In this document: piece after piece, positions 10,010 to 18,820 of the stretch
How the letters are laid out: the number at the start of each line of letters is the position of its first letter
Numbering within the stretch: the first letter of the stretch is position 1
DNA from: Paenibacillus montanisoli
Lineage (GTDB): Bacteria > Bacillota > Bacilli > Paenibacillales > Paenibacillaceae
Length of the DNA stretch: 64,000 nt
Direction of reading: 5' to 3'
Assembly (NCBI RefSeq): GCF_003268025.1
Contig: NZ_QLUW01000001.1
Location: forward strand, 1,302,001-1,366,000
Program-made: the position numbers and the translations under genes
Notes under the pieces: model-generated
Database searches by the model: none
What the model saw: only the letters and a program-made list of their open reading frames with translations
Told to the model about the DNA's origin: nothing

Positions 10010-11164
10010 ATGGATCGAATTTACTATGATCATGCGGCTTCTTCGCCTCTGCATGCCGAGGCGGCTAAAGCGATGCTCGAGGTCATGACCGGCACGTACG
10101 GCAACGCTTCGAGCACGCACAGCTTCGGTCGAGCGGCAAGGCAGCTGCTGAACCGCTCGCGCGATGCGATCGCGTCCGGCATCGGCTGCACGGCAGGCGA
10201 GCTGGTATTTACTGGCGGGGGAACCGAAAGCGACAATGCGGCGCTTATCGGCGCAGCCAGAGCTGCCCGCAAACAAGGCAAATCCCATATCATAACCTCC
10301 GCGACTGAGCATCAGGCCGTGCTCCAAAGCTGTGAAGCGCTTCAGCGCGAAGGCTTCCGCGTTACGATTGTTCCGGTTGACGAACAAGGACTGGTCGATG
10401 CGGCGGAAGTTGAGCGAGCCATCGCAGCGGATACGGCGTTAATTAGCCTCATGCATGTCAACAACGAGACCGGCACGATTCAACCGATCGAAGAGATCGG
10501 TGAGCTCGCCCGGTCTAATAGCGTTCTGGTTCATGTCGATGGCGTACAGGCGCTCGGAATATTACCGATCGATTTGCGACAGCTTCCTGTTGACTTGATG
10601 AGCTTCTCCTCGCACAAAATCAACGGTCCGCAAGGCATTGGCGCTCTGTATATCCGTAAAGGAACGCCATTCGAGCCGGTGCTGTTCGGCGGCTCGCAGG
10701 AGCGCAAGCGCCGCGCGGGCACGGAGAACGTTGCCGGCATCGTCGGATTCGCCAAAGCGTTTGAACTTTCTGTGAATTCACTGGCCGAACGGAAACCTTT
10801 CATGGAAAGGCTTCGTTATACATGGATAGAGCGCATGCGCGAAATCGCAGGTGCGGAGAACATCGCAGTCAATGGACATGCATCTCTTTATGCACCGCAT
10901 ATTTTGAATTTGAGCTTTATTGGCGTCGGCACCGAGTCCATGCTGATGAATTTGGACTTGGCCGGCATTGCGGCTTCCGGCGGATCTGCATGCACGGCTG
11001 GCGCGCTCGAGCCCTCATATGTTCTCAATGCGATGAACGTTTCTCAAGAAAGACAAGCATCTGCTGTTCGGTTTAGCTTCGGGTTGGGAAATACTATGGA
11101 GGAACTCGAACGGGCCGCGAAAAAAGTTGCAACCTTTATGGCTCGTGTTCGTACTAATGCCTAG
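10010..11164 (+). CDS. Cysteine desulfurase (IscS/NifS-like, YrvO type)
   Basis: A 384-residue PLP enzyme that removes sulfur from cysteine as an enzyme persulfide. It shows the PLP lysine K203 in SSHKINGPQG, the N-terminal YYDHAASSP, ATEHQAV with the PLP-stacking His (about 101), and active-site Cys328 in GGSACTAGALEPS. It is downstream of cymR in one unit. Its likely sulfur acceptor is MnmA, encoded divergently just upstream, as shown for YrvO-MnmA in B. subtilis. AAGGAT at 9995 precedes ATG 10010. Confidence 0.92.
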   Translation: MDRIYYDHAASSPLHAEAAKAMLEVMTGTYGNASSTHSFGRAARQLLNRSRDAIASGIGCTAGELVFTGGGTESDNAALIGAARAARKQGKSHIITSATEHQAVLQSCEALQREGFRVTIVPVDEQGLVDAAEVERAIAADTALISLMHVNNETGTIQPIEEIGELARSNSVLVHVDGVQALGILPIDLRQLPVDLMSFSSHKINGPQGIGALYIRKGTPFEPVLFGGSQERKRRAGTENVAGIVGFAKAFELSVNSLAERKPFMERLRYTWIERMREIAGAENIAVNGHASLYAPHILNLSFIGVGTESMLMNLDLAGIAASGGSACTAGALEPSYVLNAMNVSQERQASAVRFSFGLGNTMEELERAAKKVATFMARVRTNA

Positions 11165-11179
11165 GAGGCTCTGCCCAAC

Positions 11180-11731
11180 TTGTTGCGTTTACAGCATTTG
11201 ATTGGATTGCCCGTCATTGAGATGAGCGGCGGCAAGCATGTCGGACATGTGAAGGATGCATGGTTCGACGAGCATTGGCAGCTTGGCGGCATCATCTTGG
11301 ACGCCGGCAGACGGTTTCTGACTGCGATCAAGGCAGTGCTCTGGAACGATGTGATGGTTTGCGGCGAGGATGCCGTCATCATTATGAACGAAGCATCCGT
11401 CAGAAAGACGAAGCAAGCCGAAATCATGCGTTCCTTTCATACCGGATCGATCCGGTTGAAGGATTTGCCCGTCATCACGGTGGATGGCGAGCAACTTGGA
11501 CGTGTATCCGATGTTTATTTTGACGAAATACAGGGTACACAGATAGTAGGATACGAGCTGACAGACGGTTTCATAGCGGATATTTTGGAAGGCCGCAAGT
11601 GGCTTCCTGCTCCGCAGCCTGTCGAAGAGGTCATGCTCGGCGAAGATGTCATTATAGTACCGGCCGGCAGTGAGGCGCGTCTGGCGCCGGTCGCAGTTTC
11701 TGAGTCGGATATAGGGAGAAATGTACGATGA
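11180..11731 (+). CDS. yrrD: PRC-barrel domain protein (YrrD-like)
   Basis: A 183-residue protein made of two PRC-barrel repeats: about 1-75 (LIGLPVIEMSGGKHVGHVKD) and about 85-160 (LKDLPVITVDGEQLGRVSD). PRC barrels occur in RNA-processing and photosystem proteins. The YrrD role is not established. The start is one of two adjacent TTG codons (11180 or 11183) behind AGGAGG at 11164-11169. It lies 15 bases after the desulfurase and overlaps the next small gene by four bases, so it belongs to the cymR operon. Confidence 0.82.
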   Translation: MLRLQHLIGLPVIEMSGGKHVGHVKDAWFDEHWQLGGIILDAGRRFLTAIKAVLWNDVMVCGEDAVIIMNEASVRKTKQAEIMRSFHTGSIRLKDLPVITVDGEQLGRVSDVYFDEIQGTQIVGYELTDGFIADILEGRKWLPAPQPVEEVMLGEDVIIVPAGSEARLAPVAVSESDIGRNVR

Positions 11732-11922
11732 AATGCCCAAATTGCAGTTCCAAGGATATCGGAAAGATCGGATCTCACCAGTATTATTGCTGGGGCTGCT
11801 TCATTGAATTGACGGTGAACGGCGATAAAATGTCGGTGTACCAGGTGGAAGAAGACGGTACGCTGAGCTCGCTGGACGATCTGTTCTTTGAAGACGATAT
11901 GCCGCAGGTTCACGCGAACTGA
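11728..11922 (+). CDS. Small zinc-ribbon-like protein (64 residues)
   Basis: A 64-residue protein beginning MKCPNCSSKDIGKIG and containing a second CWGC pair: a CxxC-x(15)-CxxC pattern that should bind one zinc. The C-terminal half is acidic (VEEDGTLSSLDDLFFEDD). It starts in the yrrD stop codon (ATGA), so it is translationally coupled. The position between yrrD and yrrI matches a small gene in the B. subtilis block (yrzR, from memory). The function is unknown; nucleic-acid or protein interaction is plausible. Confidence 0.8.
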   Translation: MKCPNCSSKDIGKIGSHQYYCWGCFIELTVNGDKMSVYQVEEDGTLSSLDDLFFEDDMPQVHAN

Positions 11923-11946
11923 ACGAATAGCTAGCTTATCAATTAG

Positions 11947-11973
11947 GCGACCTTGCTGAGGTCGTCTTTTTTG
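11947..11973 (+). terminator. Rho-independent terminator ending the cymR operon
   Basis: A 7-bp stem GCGACCT/AGGTCGT (one G-T pair, 11947-11965) with a 5-base loop is followed by CTTTTTTG. Confidence 0.75.
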
Positions 11974-12044
11974 TTTCCGACAGTCGCTCGTACTTGCCGG
12001 GATGATTTGTACAAGTAGTACATATACTGACAATAGTATCGGTT

Positions 12045-12072
12045 GCGTCTGCCCGCAAGGCGAGGCAGACGC
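12045..12072 (+). repeat. 9-bp inverted repeat in the leader of the AI-2E permease gene
   Basis: GCGTCTGCC (12045-12053) and GGCAGACGC (12064-12072) are perfectly complementary with a 10-base loop, and no T-run follows. The hairpin ends nine bases before the GGGGGTGG ribosome binding site, so it could influence translation or mRNA stability. No known riboswitch motif was recognised. Confidence 0.5.
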
Positions 12073-12092
12073 CGGAATCAGGGGGTGGAGCC

Positions 12093-13163
12093 GTGGAACG
12101 GTTTACGAACAATCGTCTGTTTGCATGGCTTGTCTATCTCATATTAGGGCTGACCGCCCTTTATTTATTGCTGCTGCTCAAGCCGATTATCATCCAAATC
12201 TACGTGTTTCTGCGCGCGGTATTGGCTCCGTTCTTAATAGCGATGATCATTTCATACGTCTTGAATCCGATTGTTAGCTTGCTGAACGAGCGCAAAGTTC
12301 CCCGCACGATTGCGGTGCTGCTCATCTATGCCGTATTCTGCGCTTCGCTCGCCGTCGTGCTGATGAACGCTATCCCGATGTTTCTGGAACAGCTGCAAGA
12401 GTTGAACCGCCACATGCCGGATTTTACGATTAAAGCCCAGAACTTCGTGAACGACATCAACAACACGTCGTTTCTGCCCGAGAGCATTCGCTCCGGAATC
12501 GATAAATCGCTCTATAAGCTGGAGAAGCAAGCATCCGAAGCCATTTTTGCGTTTATCAACAATATCGGGCAAATGATCAACGTCGTCTTTATCGCGTTCA
12601 TCATCCCATTTCTTGCGTTCTACATCTTGAAGGATTTCGAGGTGTTCGAACGGACGCTGCTGACGTATGTGCCGAAATCTCACCGTAAGCATGCAGTAAG
12701 GCTTCTTAAGGATATCGATCATGCGTTGGGAAGTTACATTAGGGGCCAGTTCATTGTCTGCGTCATCGTAGGTACGCTGGCTTACATCGGGTACTTGATC
12801 ATTGGCATGCCGTATCCAATCCTGCTGGCAAGCGTCGTAGCCATCACGAACATCATTCCTTATCTCGGACCGTTCTTCGGCGCGGCGCCGGCGCTCATCA
12901 TGGCTTCGACCGTATCCATCAAAATGATGCTGCTCGTCGTGGTCGTCAACACCGCTTGTCAAATCCTCGAAGGGAATATCATTTCGCCGCAGGTGGTCGG
13001 ACGGACGCTGCATATGCACCCGTTGTCGATCATTTTTGCCTTGCTGGTCGGGGGAGAATTGGCGGGCATTGTGGGGATGATTTTGGCTGTTCCGATCTTT
13101 GCGGCATTGAAGGTGATTGTTCAGCACATCTTCGCTTACTACGTTAGGCGGAAGACGATTTGA
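12093..13163 (+). CDS. yrrI: AI-2E family transporter (YrrI/PerM-like permease)
   Basis: A 356-residue polytopic membrane protein of the AI-2E transporter (PF01594) family, with hydrophobic segments near residues 10-35, 35-60, 70-95, 155-185, 215-250, 255-300 and 310-345. Diagnostic stretches are VLNPIVSLL, AFIIPFLAFYILKDF and GNIISPQVVGRTLHMHPL. Members export or import small solutes across the cytoplasmic membrane. The substrate here is unknown. The start is GTG 12093 behind GGGGGTGG (12081). The stop codon overlaps the -35 of the alaS promoter. Confidence 0.9.
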   Translation: MERFTNNRLFAWLVYLILGLTALYLLLLLKPIIIQIYVFLRAVLAPFLIAMIISYVLNPIVSLLNERKVPRTIAVLLIYAVFCASLAVVLMNAIPMFLEQLQELNRHMPDFTIKAQNFVNDINNTSFLPESIRSGIDKSLYKLEKQASEAIFAFINNIGQMINVVFIAFIIPFLAFYILKDFEVFERTLLTYVPKSHRKHAVRLLKDIDHALGSYIRGQFIVCVIVGTLAYIGYLIIGMPYPILLASVVAITNIIPYLGPFFGAAPALIMASTVSIKMMLLVVVVNTACQILEGNIISPQVVGRTLHMHPLSIIFALLVGGELAGIVGMILAVPIFAALKVIVQHIFAYYVRRKTI

Positions 13164-13189
13164 CAACGCATGCCAATCCTCGGTATACT
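13160..13189 (+). promoter_or_regulatory. Sigma-A promoter of the alaS T-box transcript
   Basis: TTGACA (13160-13165), an 18-base spacer and TATACT (13184-13189). The -35 hexamer overlaps the TGA stop codon of the upstream permease gene. Confidence 0.8.
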
Positions 13190-13195
13190 AATGAC

Positions 13196-13490
13196 AATTA
13201 CGTTTATTATTGGCAAAGCGTTGATGAAACCGTAGTAGGCCATAGACCGCCAAGCAGAGAAAGAATTCCTTCGAGGGCACATGTACCGTGAAGCGCTCCC
13301 GTCGGCTGCGAGAATTCTAAGGGCGAAGGATGGCTGAAGGCTTGTTTCGGAGCGTGAACGAACTTCACCGGCTCAGACCCGTTAACATCTGTCTAAGGAG
13401 ATCGCATGTCCAGCCTCGGCTGTACTTAGGTGCGATAACCAGGGTGGTACCGCGAATGATTCGTCCCTGCATGTTGGGGGCGTTTTTTTG
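13196..13490 (+). promoter_or_regulatory. T-box leader (alanine) controlling alaS
   Basis: The conserved T-box core AGGGTGGTACCGCG lies at 13441-13454 and is followed by a terminator hairpin (CGTCCC 13462-13467 with GGGGCG 13477-13482, then seven T). A long stem I is supported by AGAATTC/GAATTCT pairing near 13262-13318, with an AGAGA motif upstream of it. The likely specifier is GCT (Ala) at 13305-13307 on the 3' side of stem I. Uncharged tRNA-Ala should stabilise the antiterminator and allow alaS expression. Confidence 0.93.
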
Positions 13491-13521
13491 TTTTTATTTT
13501 ATTATTGGAGGATGAACCGTG

Positions 13522-16158
13522 ATGAAAGCAAGCGAAATCCGTTCGAAGTGGCTCGCATTTTTTGAGAGCAAAGGACACAAAATCGAGCCAAGCGCTTCCT
13601 TGGTTCCGCATAACGACCCGTCGCTCTTGTGGATCAACGCAGGGATGGCGCCGCTTAAGCCTTATTTTGACGGCCGTGTCATTCCTGACAATCCGCGCAT
13701 TACGAACTCGCAGAAATGCATCCGCACCAACGATATCGAGAATGTCGGCAAAACGCGCCGCCACCAAACGATGTTCGAGATGCTCGGCAATTTCTCGATC
13801 GGCGATTATTTCAAGGAAGAAGCGATTACTTGGGCATGGGAATTTCTGACCAGCCCGCAGTGGATCGGCTTCGATCCGGAGCGGCTTTCCGTTACGGTAT
13901 ATCCGGAGGATGAAGAAGCATTCCGTTACTGGAATGAAAAAATCGGACTTCCGGAGAAACGGATTTACCGCCTGCAGGACAACTTCTGGGATATCGGCGA
14001 AGGCCCGTGCGGACCGTGCACCGAGATTTTCTACGACCGCGGCGAAGCATTCGGCGACCTGAACGATCCGGAATGCTGGCCTGGCGGCGAAAACGAGCGG
14101 TTCCTGGAAGTATGGAACCTTGTATTTTCGCAATATAATCATAATAAAGACGGCAGCTACACGCCGCTGCCGAATAAAAACATCGATACGGGCGCAGGCT
14201 TGGAGCGTCTGACTTCGATTTTGCAAAACGTCGACTCCAACTTCGACACCGATCTGTTCCGTCCGATTATTGACCGCACCTGTCAAATAGCGAACGTCAC
14301 CTATCATGCGAATTTGGAAATCGACATCGCGCTGAAAGTAATTGCCGACCATATCCGGACTGTAGCGTTCGCCGTTGGCGACGGCGTCATGCCGTCCAAC
14401 GAAGGCCGCGGCTATGTCATCCGCCGCCTGCTTCGCCGCGCGGTCCGGTACGGCAAGACGCTCGACGTCGACCGTCCGTTCCTTTTCGAACTCGTAAGCG
14501 TCGTCGGCGGCATTATGGGCAGTCACTATCCGGAAGTTGTCGAGAAGCGGGAATTTATCGAGAAGGTGATCCGTACCGAAGAGGAGCGTTTCCACGAAAC
14601 GCTGTCGGAAGGCTTGGCGCTGCTTGGCGAGCTCGTAAAAACAGCCAAAGCGAGCGGACAAACGCTGATCGGGGGTACGGATGCGTTCAAGCTATACGAT
14701 ACGTACGGCTTCCCGTTCGACCTTACGGAAGATTATGCGGCTGAGCACGGCATGACCGTAGACCGCGAAGGTTTCGACGCTTCGATGGAAGAGCAGCGCA
14801 CTCGAGCGCGCGCGGCGCGCCAAGATACGGGCGGCATGAACGTGCAGGGCGGACCGCTTGCGGATTTCACGGCCAAATCGGAGTTCGTCGGCTATCAGGA
14901 TCTGACGCTGCAAGGCGCGAAGGTCATTGCGATCGTGAACGGGGATTCGCTGGTGGAATCGGCTTCCGAAGGCAGCCAAGTGCTTGTCATTCTGGACCGC
15001 ACGACATTCTATGCGGAGAGCGGCGGTCAAGTGGGAGACAGCGGTACGATCGAAGGCGAGAGCTTTGCATTGACGGTAGAAGACGTGACGAAAGCGCCTC
15101 ACGGCCAATCGGTGCATCACGCTGTCGTGAATAGCGGCACCGTTTCGGTCGGCGACCAGGTTCAAACTGCCGTATCGGCGCAAACTCGCGAAGATACGAT
15201 CAAGAACCATACGGCTACGCATCTGCTGCACCGCGCGCTGAAGGACGTGCTCGGCGAGCATGTCAACCAAGCGGGCTCGCTCGTTGATCCTGATCGCCTG
15301 CGTTTCGACTTCTCGCACTTCGGCAGCATCAGCGCCGAGGAACTGACTGAAATCGAACGCAGAGTCAACCAGCAAATTTGGCTCGGCACGACCCTCCAGA
15401 TTGATTACAAATCGCTGACGGAAGCGAAAGAGATGGGAGCAATGGCGCTCTTCGGCGAGAAGTACGGCGATGTCGTGCGCGTCGTGCGCGTCGGCGAATA
15501 CAGCCTCGAGCTTTGCGGCGGCTGCCACGTGGCAAATACGGCGCAAATCGGCTTGTTCAAGCTCATCAGCGAGAGCGGTATAGGCTCCGGCGTACGCCGG
15601 ATCGAAGCGGTAACAGGCCGCCATGCGTACTTGTACATGGAAGGCCAGCTGGACCTGCTCAAACAAGCGGCAGCTCTGCTGAAGTCGAACCTAACCGATG
15701 TGCCGAAGCGGATCGAGTCGATGCACGCGCAGGTGAAGGAGCTTTCCCGCGATAATGAATCGCTGCAAAGCAAGCTGAGCCGGATAGAAGCGGGCTCCCT
15801 GGAGTCGCAAGCGAAGGTTGTCGGCGGAGTGACGGTACTTGCAGCACAAGTCAGCGCGCCATCGATGGATGCGCTGCGCGGTATCGTGGATGAACTCAAG
15901 ACCAAGCTTAGCAGCGCGGTTATCGTCCTTGGCGCTGTAGCCGAAGACAAAGTAAACCTCGTCGCTGCGGTCTCGCCTGAGCTAGTGAAACAAGGCTTCC
16001 ATGCCGGCAAAATCATCAAGGAAGCGGCAGCCGCTTGCGGCGGCGGCGGGGGCGGACGTCCTGATATGGCGCAAGCCGGAGGGAAAAATCCGTCTAAATT
16101 GGGTGAAGCCCTCCAAATTGCCGAAGAACTGGTTCTCTCACAGACAAATGTGATATGA
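13522..16158 (+). CDS. alaS: Alanyl-tRNA synthetase
   Basis: An 878-residue enzyme that charges tRNA-Ala. Domains are the class II catalytic core (about 1-250; [34 protein letters not shown]), the tRNA-binding region, the editing domain with HTATH (about 563-567) and CGGCH (about 664-668), and a coiled coil plus DHHA1/C-Ala domain with a GGGGGG tract near the end. The start is ATG 13522 or the adjacent GTG 13519. GGAGG at 13507-13511 fits either; ATG is chosen as the commoner codon. It is regulated by the T-box just upstream and opens the alaS-ireB-ruvX-yrzB unit. Confidence 0.97.
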   Translation: MKASEIRSKWLAFFESKGHKIEPSASLVPHNDPSLLWINAGMAPLKPYFDGRVIPDNPRITNSQKCIRTNDIENVGKTRRHQTMFEMLGNFSIGDYFKEEAITWAWEFLTSPQWIGFDPERLSVTVYPEDEEAFRYWNEKIGLPEKRIYRLQDNFWDIGEGPCGPCTEIFYDRGEAFGDLNDPECWPGGENERFLEVWNLVFSQYNHNKDGSYTPLPNKNIDTGAGLERLTSILQNVDSNFDTDLFRPIIDRTCQIANVTYHANLEIDIALKVIADHIRTVAFAVGDGVMPSNEGRGYVIRRLLRRAVRYGKTLDVDRPFLFELVSVVGGIMGSHYPEVVEKREFIEKVIRTEEERFHETLSEGLALLGELVKTAKASGQTLIGGTDAFKLYDTYGFPFDLTEDYAAEHGMTVDREGFDASMEEQRTRARAARQDTGGMNVQGGPLADFTAKSEFVGYQDLTLQGAKVIAIVNGDSLVESASEGSQVLVILDRTTFYAESGGQVGDSGTIEGESFALTVEDVTKAPHGQSVHHAVVNSGTVSVGDQVQTAVSAQTREDTIKNHTATHLLHRALKDVLGEHVNQAGSLVDPDRLRFDFSHFGSISAEELTEIERRVNQQIWLGTTLQIDYKSLTEAKEMGAMALFGEKYGDVVRVVRVGEYSLELCGGCHVANTAQIGLFKLISESGIGSGVRRIEAVTGRHAYLYMEGQLDLLKQAAALLKSNLTDVPKRIESMHAQVKELSRDNESLQSKLSRIEAGSLESQAKVVGGVTVLAAQVSAPSMDALRGIVDELKTKLSSAVIVLGAVAEDKVNLVAAVSPELVKQGFHAGKIIKEAAAACGGGGGGRPDMAQAGGKNPSKLGEALQIAEELVLSQTNVI

Positions 16159-16207
16159 TATGAATATCATTCGGCTGTTAAGCGGCTTGGAAAGTGAGGT
16201 GCTGGCG

Positions 16208-16471
16208 ATGAATTCGATGGACAAGACAATGAAATTCGACGTGAAAGCGGAAGGGCTTCAAGCTTCCTCAAGGGAAATTATGTTGTCGGTGTACGATGCG
16301 CTTCTCGAAAAGGACTATAATCCGATTAATCAGATCGTAGGTTATCTTTTGTCCGGAGATCCCGCATACATTCCGCGGCATAACAATGCTAGAAGCTTAA
16401 TTCGCAGGAAAGAACGAGACGAGCTTATTGAAGAATTAGTCCGTTCCTATTTGAGTCAGCACAGCAAATAA
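16208..16471 (+). CDS. ireB: IreB-family regulatory phosphoprotein (YrzL)
   Basis: An 87-residue small cytoplasmic protein with the conserved core [20 protein letters not shown] and [19 protein letters not shown]. In Enterococcus the family member IreB is a substrate of the IreK Ser/Thr kinase and affects cephalosporin resistance. Threonine and serine near the N-terminus (MDKTMKFD) are the likely modification zone. ATG 16208 is chosen for its GAGGTG ribosome binding site; an ORF start at 16160 lacks family support. It is the standard neighbour between alaS and ruvX. Confidence 0.93.
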   Translation: MNSMDKTMKFDVKAEGLQASSREIMLSVYDALLEKDYNPINQIVGYLLSGDPAYIPRHNNARSLIRRKERDELIEELVRSYLSQHSK

Positions 16472-16501
16472 CCACCTTAAGGAAATGAGGCATCTGGTCG
16501 T

Positions 16502-16918
16502 ATGCGTCTTATGGGATTGGATTACGGCGACCGCAGAATCGGCGTCGCCGTCAGTGATGCATTCGGTTGGACCGCTCAAGGGGTAAGCGTCGTTGAGAAG
16601 CGCCGTGACAACGGCGAGGACGAAGTCATTGCCAAGCTCGTAAAGGAACACGAAGTATCCGAAATCGTAGTCGGCTTACCGAAAAACATGAATGGCACCA
16701 TCGGGCCGCGTGGCGAAATTTGCATCGCATTCGCACAACATTTACAGCAGAAGCTAAATGTACCCGTACACCTTTGGGACGAACGGCTGACGACCGTTGC
16801 CGCAGAGCGTGCGCTGCTCGAGGCTGACGTCAGCCGTAAGAAGCGAAAGTTAGTGGTGGACAAAATGGCGGCAACGCTAATTTTGCAAAATTATCTCGAT
16901 TCTAAAACGAAAAGGTGA
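16502..16918 (+). CDS. ruvX: Putative pre-16S rRNA nuclease / Holliday junction resolvase-like RuvX (YqgF)
   Basis: A 138-residue YqgF-family RNase H-fold protein. It shows the N-terminal [15 protein letters not shown] with the first catalytic Asp (residue 7), [18 protein letters not shown] with the catalytic Glu, and a C-terminal [14 protein letters not shown] helix. YqgF trims the 5' end of pre-16S rRNA in Escherichia coli, and it was earlier proposed as a resolvase. ATG 16502 has AAGGAAATGAGG upstream. It lies 30 bases after ireB and eight before the first DUF1292 gene. Confidence 0.93.
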   Translation: MRLMGLDYGDRRIGVAVSDAFGWTAQGVSVVEKRRDNGEDEVIAKLVKEHEVSEIVVGLPKNMNGTIGPRGEICIAFAQHLQQKLNVPVHLWDERLTTVAAERALLEADVSRKKRKLVVDKMAATLILQNYLDSKTKR

Positions 16919-16926
16919 GGGTAACG

Positions 16927-17238
16927 ATGACAAAGGACAACATGCAGTTTGAAGAGCCGGAAATCATCTACATTCCGGATGAAGACGGCAACGAAGAGGA
17001 ATTCGAGGTAGTCATGAAGTTTGAGGTAGACGGCTCCGATCAGAAATATATGATGGTCGTTCCGCTCAACGTCGATTCCCAAGACGAACAGGACGAAGAT
17101 TCCGACGAAGTCTACGCATTCCGCTATGAGGAAGACGGGGACGACTTGAAGCTATACACTATCGAGGACGAAGAAGAGTGGAACATGGTGGAGGAAACCT
17201 TCAACACCCTTCTCGCTGAGATTGACGATAACGACTAG
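16927..17238 (+). CDS. yrzB: DUF1292 protein (YrzB-like)
   Basis: A 103-residue, very acidic protein of the DUF1292 family; its function is unknown. Typical segments are YIPDEDGNEEEFEVVMKFEVDG and VYAFRYEEDGDDLKLYTIEDEEEWNMVEETFN. No signal peptide or membrane helix. ATG 16927 has GGTGAGG upstream; the GTG at 16915 overlaps the ruvX stop. The ruvX-yrzB adjacency is conserved in Bacillales. A second DUF1292 gene follows 39 bases downstream, which is unusual. Confidence 0.88.
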   Translation: MTKDNMQFEEPEIIYIPDEDGNEEEFEVVMKFEVDGSDQKYMMVVPLNVDSQDEQDEDSDEVYAFRYEEDGDDLKLYTIEDEEEWNMVEETFNTLLAEIDDND

Positions 17239-17277
17239 AACGTTTAGCGTTCTACAGTCGAAGGGAGCTTAAACGGC

Positions 17278-17577
17278 GTGTCAGAACTGAAACGGATTTC
17301 CGTCCTGAAGGATATTTACGGTACGGAAGTGGATCTGATCGGCGAGGACGGCGGGACGGAACCGTTCCAAATCGTCGCTGAATTCCAATTGGGAGACAAC
17401 TCCTATGCAGGATTGCAATCGCACGAGATGCGCAAAGAAGACGAAGTAGCATTCTTCCGCATTACGATGAAGGAAGGCGCCGATCCGGAGCTCGAATCCA
17501 TCGAGAGCGATGAGGAATGGGAAGCCGTCGCGGAAGCATACGATGATTTGCAGTTCGAAGGCGATGAACAGCCTTGA
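17278..17577 (+). CDS. Second DUF1292 protein, tandem paralogue
   Basis: A 99-residue acidic protein sharing the DUF1292 pattern with its upstream neighbour: a beta-rich start (ISVLKDIYGTEVDLIGEDGG), VAFFRITMKEG, then IESDEEWEAVAEAYDDLQF, which aligns with the EEEWNMVEETFN tail of the first copy. The start is GTG 17278 behind AAGGGAGC (17261-17268). The two copies have diverged strongly, so the duplication is old. Function unknown; a protein-interaction role is a guess. Confidence 0.82.
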   Translation: MSELKRISVLKDIYGTEVDLIGEDGGTEPFQIVAEFQLGDNSYAGLQSHEMRKEDEVAFFRITMKEGADPELESIESDEEWEAVAEAYDDLQFEGDEQP

Positions 17578-17632
17578 CTTGCACCTTTAACGGGGCGGAA
17601 ATCAGCCCGGTTTTCTTATAGGAGTACGGAAG

Positions 17633-17655
17633 GGGCGGCGAATACCGCCCTTTTT
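17633..17655 (+). terminator. Rho-independent terminator before mltG
   Basis: GGGCGG (17633-17638) pairs with CCGCCC (17645-17650), followed by five T. A weaker GGGC/GCCC hairpin with a T-rich tail precedes it at about 17593-17615. Confidence 0.65.
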
Positions 17656-17687
17656 CCGCGCGGATATGGAAATGGAGGTTAGGTTGC

Positions 17688-18809
17688 TTGAGCATCGAAG
17701 AGCATCAGTTCGCAGAAGACGACAGCGATATGCGTCCCGCCGGACCAAGGCGAGGACGTATTACGTTTTGGGTCATCACAACCATACTCGGCCTCATGAT
17801 CGTAGCGGCCGGCAGCGTTTATCTTTACATTTGGAACGGCCTTCGTCCAGCGCCTGCAGGGAAAGCCGTCCAAGTCGAATTGAAGAAAGGGACATCGCCG
17901 ATCCGCTTCTCCGAAGTGCTTGAGGACAATGGCATCATTCGAAACGCATTTATTTTTAAATATTACCTTCGTTATAAGAATGAAGGGCCGCGTTTCCAAG
18001 CCGGCGTATACGAGCTGACGCCCGGAATGGATAAGGATGCAATTATCGCCAAGCTTAATGCCGGTGAGACGATGAAGGCGGAAATGATGCGTTTTACAAT
18101 CCCTGAAGGGTTTACGGTGGAGCAAATCGCGGAAACGATGGAGAAGGCTGGATACTCGGACAAAGCGACCTTCCTTTCCCTTGCGGATAAAGACCGGACG
18201 TGGAGCGACACGGACGCAGTGAAGCATATTCCGAAGAATAAGGATCTGCTGCACCGTCTTGAGGGCTATATGTTTCCGGAAACGTACGAGCTGAAGAAAG
18301 AAAGCAAACCGGAAGAGATTATCCAAAGACTGCTCCAAGAGCTGGATCGTAAGCTTGACTCGCTGCCCGGCAATTGGGAAGATTCGCTTGCTGCTCACAA
18401 CGTTGATTTTCATGGGATGATGACGATCGCTTCTCTCGTGGAGCGCGAGGTCGTTGTCGATGAAGAACGCCCGATCGTCGCCGGAATCATCTACAACAGG
18501 CTTAAGAAGGGCATGCCGTTGCAAATTGATGCGACGGTTCAATATTTGCTCGACAAACAGAAGGAACGGCTGCTTCTCGACGATCTGAAAGTGGACAGTC
18601 CTTACAACACTTATAAAATCAATGGCCTTCCGCCTGGACCGATCGCTTCACCTAGCTTGAAATCGATTGAAGCGGCGCTGTTCCCGAAGGAAACGGATTA
18701 TTTTTTCTACGTGACCAAGAAAGACGGGAGCCATGAGCATCTATTCGCGGAGACGCTTAAGGAGCACAACCGCAATATCGAGAAAAGCAATCAAACGGCA
18801 GGACAATAG
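17688..18809 (+). CDS. mltG: Endolytic peptidoglycan transglycosylase MltG (YceG-like)
   Basis: A 373-residue membrane-anchored lytic transglycosylase that cleaves nascent glycan strands. It has a short cytoplasmic N-terminus, one transmembrane helix (about 26-48), a LysM-like region, and the YceG catalytic domain with the catalytic Glu252 in ASLVEREV, then NRLKKGMPLQID and PYNTYKINGLPPGPIASPS. The start is TTG 17688 behind GGAGG (17674-17678). It is the yrrL homologue in the conserved block. The gap to the U32 gene is only 11 bases, so the two are co-transcribed. Confidence 0.93.
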   Translation: MSIEEHQFAEDDSDMRPAGPRRGRITFWVITTILGLMIVAAGSVYLYIWNGLRPAPAGKAVQVELKKGTSPIRFSEVLEDNGIIRNAFIFKYYLRYKNEGPRFQAGVYELTPGMDKDAIIAKLNAGETMKAEMMRFTIPEGFTVEQIAETMEKAGYSDKATFLSLADKDRTWSDTDAVKHIPKNKDLLHRLEGYMFPETYELKKESKPEEIIQRLLQELDRKLDSLPGNWEDSLAAHNVDFHGMMTIASLVEREVVVDEERPIVAGIIYNRLKKGMPLQIDATVQYLLDKQKERLLLDDLKVDSPYNTYKINGLPPGPIASPSLKSIEAALFPKETDYFFYVTKKDGSHEHLFAETLKEHNRNIEKSNQTAGQ

Positions 18810-18820
18810 GAGGATTTACA

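Noticed and set aside
13426-14661. 411-codon minus-strand ORF across the alaS 5' end
   Set aside because: It overlaps the T-box core and the conserved AlaRS catalytic domain; no protein family is recognisable.
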